A DNA stretch of 6,079 nt. It comes from Candidatus Omnitrophota bacterium (lineage in GTDB: Bacteria; Omnitrophota; Koll11; VGKN01). The DNA lies in assembly GCA_016867055.1 (NCBI GenBank), contig VGKN01000104.1, positions 1 to 6,079 of the forward strand. Reading direction: 5' to 3'. The number at the start of each line of letters is the position of its first letter. The stretch's first letter is position 1. The translations under genes and the position numbers were made by a program. Of the stretch, positions 4,898 through 6,079 are shown piece by piece. Under the pieces are notes generated by a model, which saw only the letters and a program-made list of their open reading frames with translations, had not been told where the DNA came from and made no database searches.

Positions 4898-5623
4898 ATG
4901 CGCTATGGAATTCTATCCGATATTCATTCTAACCTTGAAGCATATGAAGCGGTTATAGATACGCTTAAGAAAGAAAATCCCGATAAGATTGTAGTAGTTG
5001 GTGATATAGTAGGCTATGGTGCAGACCCAAAGGAATGTATAAGACTGACAAGGTTTTTGACAGATAATATAACCTGTGGGAATCACGACTGGGCAGCGGT
5101 AGGGCTTATGAATATAAAATGGTTCAACTATAATGCAAGAAGGGCGGTCCAGTGGACTAAGGATATCCTCAATGGGAGCGAAGAAGAGTTTTTAAAAAAA
5201 CTTAATCTGATATTTGAAGATGAAAATATTATAGCGGTACATGGAAGTTTAGATAATCCCCAAGATTTTAATTATATATTTTATATTGAGGATGCAATAA
5301 AGACATTCTCAAAAATGGATAAGAGACCCTGCTTCATAGGTCATTCTCATTCACCTGTATTTTTTATGAGAGACAAAGAAAGGATAGATGTAATTTTTGA
5401 TGAGGCAATTAGATTAGAAGAAGGTAAGCAATATATTATAAATGTGGGAAGCGTTGGTCAGCCAAGGGATGGGGATAACAGAGCTGCCTGCGCAGTTTAT
5501 GATGTCCGAGAGCAATTGATTACGATAAAGAGGGTTGAATATAACATAAGGGAAACTCAAGAAAAAATTTTAAATGCGGGCTTACCTGAAATTTTAGCCT
5601 ACAGATTATCGGAGGGAAGATAA
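4898..5623 (+). CDS. Calcineurin-like metallophosphoesterase (YfcE/MJ0936-like)
   Basis: The 241-residue protein carries all the metal-ligand motifs of the calcineurin-like phosphoesterase superfamily in order: DIH (8-10), GDIVGYG (35-41), GNHD (61-64), VHGS (114-117) and GHSH (148-151). NVGSVGQPRDGD (182-193) is typical of the small bacterial and archaeal phosphodiesterase group (COG0639/COG0622-like). These enzymes bind two divalent metals and cleave phosphomono- or diesters; the natural substrate cannot be read from the sequence. The start is set at the ATG at 4898 because MRYGILSDIHSN is the usual family N-terminus. An in-frame GTG at 4886 would add four residues. Neither start has a Shine-Dalgarno, and the place where one would be is close to a small hairpin (4858-4884). 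The gene is 49 nt after acyP and is probably co-transcribed with it. No signal peptide is present, so it should be cytoplasmic. Confidence 0.92.
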   Translation: MRYGILSDIHSNLEAYEAVIDTLKKENPDKIVVVGDIVGYGADPKECIRLTRFLTDNITCGNHDWAAVGLMNIKWFNYNARRAVQWTKDILNGSEEEFLKKLNLIFEDENIIAVHGSLDNPQDFNYIFYIEDAIKTFSKMDKRPCFIGHSHSPVFFMRDKERIDVIFDEAIRLEEGKQYIINVGSVGQPRDGDNRAACAVYDVREQLITIKRVEYNIRETQEKILNAGLPEILAYRLSEGR

Positions 5624-5629
5624 ATGAAG

Positions 5630-5665
5630 ACACAACTTATGGAACGAAGTGAACATAAGTTGTGT
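5630..5665. repeat. Small hairpin element, copy 3 (ACACAACTTATG arms)
   Basis: ACACAACTTATG (5630-5641) pairs perfectly with CATAAGTTGTGT (5654-5665) around the 12-nt loop GAACGAAGTGAA. Allowing a 2-nt bulge (GT in the right arm), AGAC at the outer left also pairs with GTCT. It begins 6 nt after the phosphoesterase stop codon. No T-run follows the stem. Confidence 0.8.
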
Positions 5666-5669
5666 GTCT

Positions 5670-5719
5670 GAATTTACCCCCCCTGCTTTCTTGCGAAAGC
5701 AAGAAGGGGGGTCCAATTC
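5670..5719. repeat. Long hairpin with GAAA loop and C/G tracts
   Basis: TTCTTGC (5688-5694) and GCAAGAA (5699-5705) enclose a GAAA tetraloop. After a one-sided TGCT bulge (5684-5687) the stem continues with CCCCCC (5678-5683) against GGGGGG (5706-5711). GAATT (5670-5674) with AATTC (5715-5719) can close the base. No T-run follows, so a terminator is not indicated. Confidence 0.75.
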
Positions 5720-5738
5720 ACCCCGCACCACGAGGAAA

Positions 5739-5758
5739 CCCCGCCTGTCAAGGCGGGG
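5739..5758. repeat. Compact GC hairpin, CCCCGCCT arms
   Basis: CCCCGCCT (5739-5746) pairs perfectly with AGGCGGGG (5751-5758) around a 4-nt GTCA loop. It is very stable for its size. The sequence after it is AGGAATGAGG, without a T-run. Confidence 0.75.
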
Positions 5759-5797
5759 AGGAATGAGGATGTTATCCCGAAGGGTTCTTCCCCGAAG

Positions 5798-6079
<282 letters not shown>

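Overview
The window is about 6.1 kb of bacterial DNA. Every gene I can support lies on the + strand, with AT-rich coding sequence and frequent ATA, AGA and AGG codons. Several genes have recognisable Shine-Dalgarno sites. The sequence does not name an organism. The low-GC genes, ordinary housekeeping functions and GC-richer palindrome-packed spacers would suit an uncultured candidate-phylum bacterium, but that is a loose inference.

Layout. Positions 1-186 hold the C-terminal end of a probable permuted papain-like (YiiX/NlpC-P60 type) hydrolase. Positions 239-1138 encode a cation diffusion facilitator whose membrane metal site looks altered. From 1139 to 1995 there is a long spacer with no credible gene, containing a terminator candidate and many inverted repeats. 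Positions 1996-3372 encode an exported, extremely charged protein built from 36 DRRED-like heptads with a Gly/Arg-rich tail; its function is unknown. Positions 3480-4848 hold rmuC and acyP, overlapping by 23 nt. Positions 4898-5623 encode a calcineurin-like metallophosphoesterase. A 243-nt island of stacked hairpins follows. From 5879 the window ends inside ligA, the NAD-dependent DNA ligase.

How the genes may relate. rmuC, acyP, the phosphoesterase and ligA are co-directional and could be one transcription unit, with palindromic elements in two of the junctions. RmuC and LigA both act on DNA, but nothing in the sequence shows a shared pathway. The CDF transporter and the DRRED protein look like separate units.

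The main points of interest are two. First, a set of small hairpins has unrelated or only partly shared complementary arms but a similar 12-13 nt loop. They lie in intergenic DNA, each 10-27 nt after a stop codon in three of four cases. Second, the DRRED protein keeps its seven-residue period over about 250 residues, broken only at two identical GG-containing motifs.
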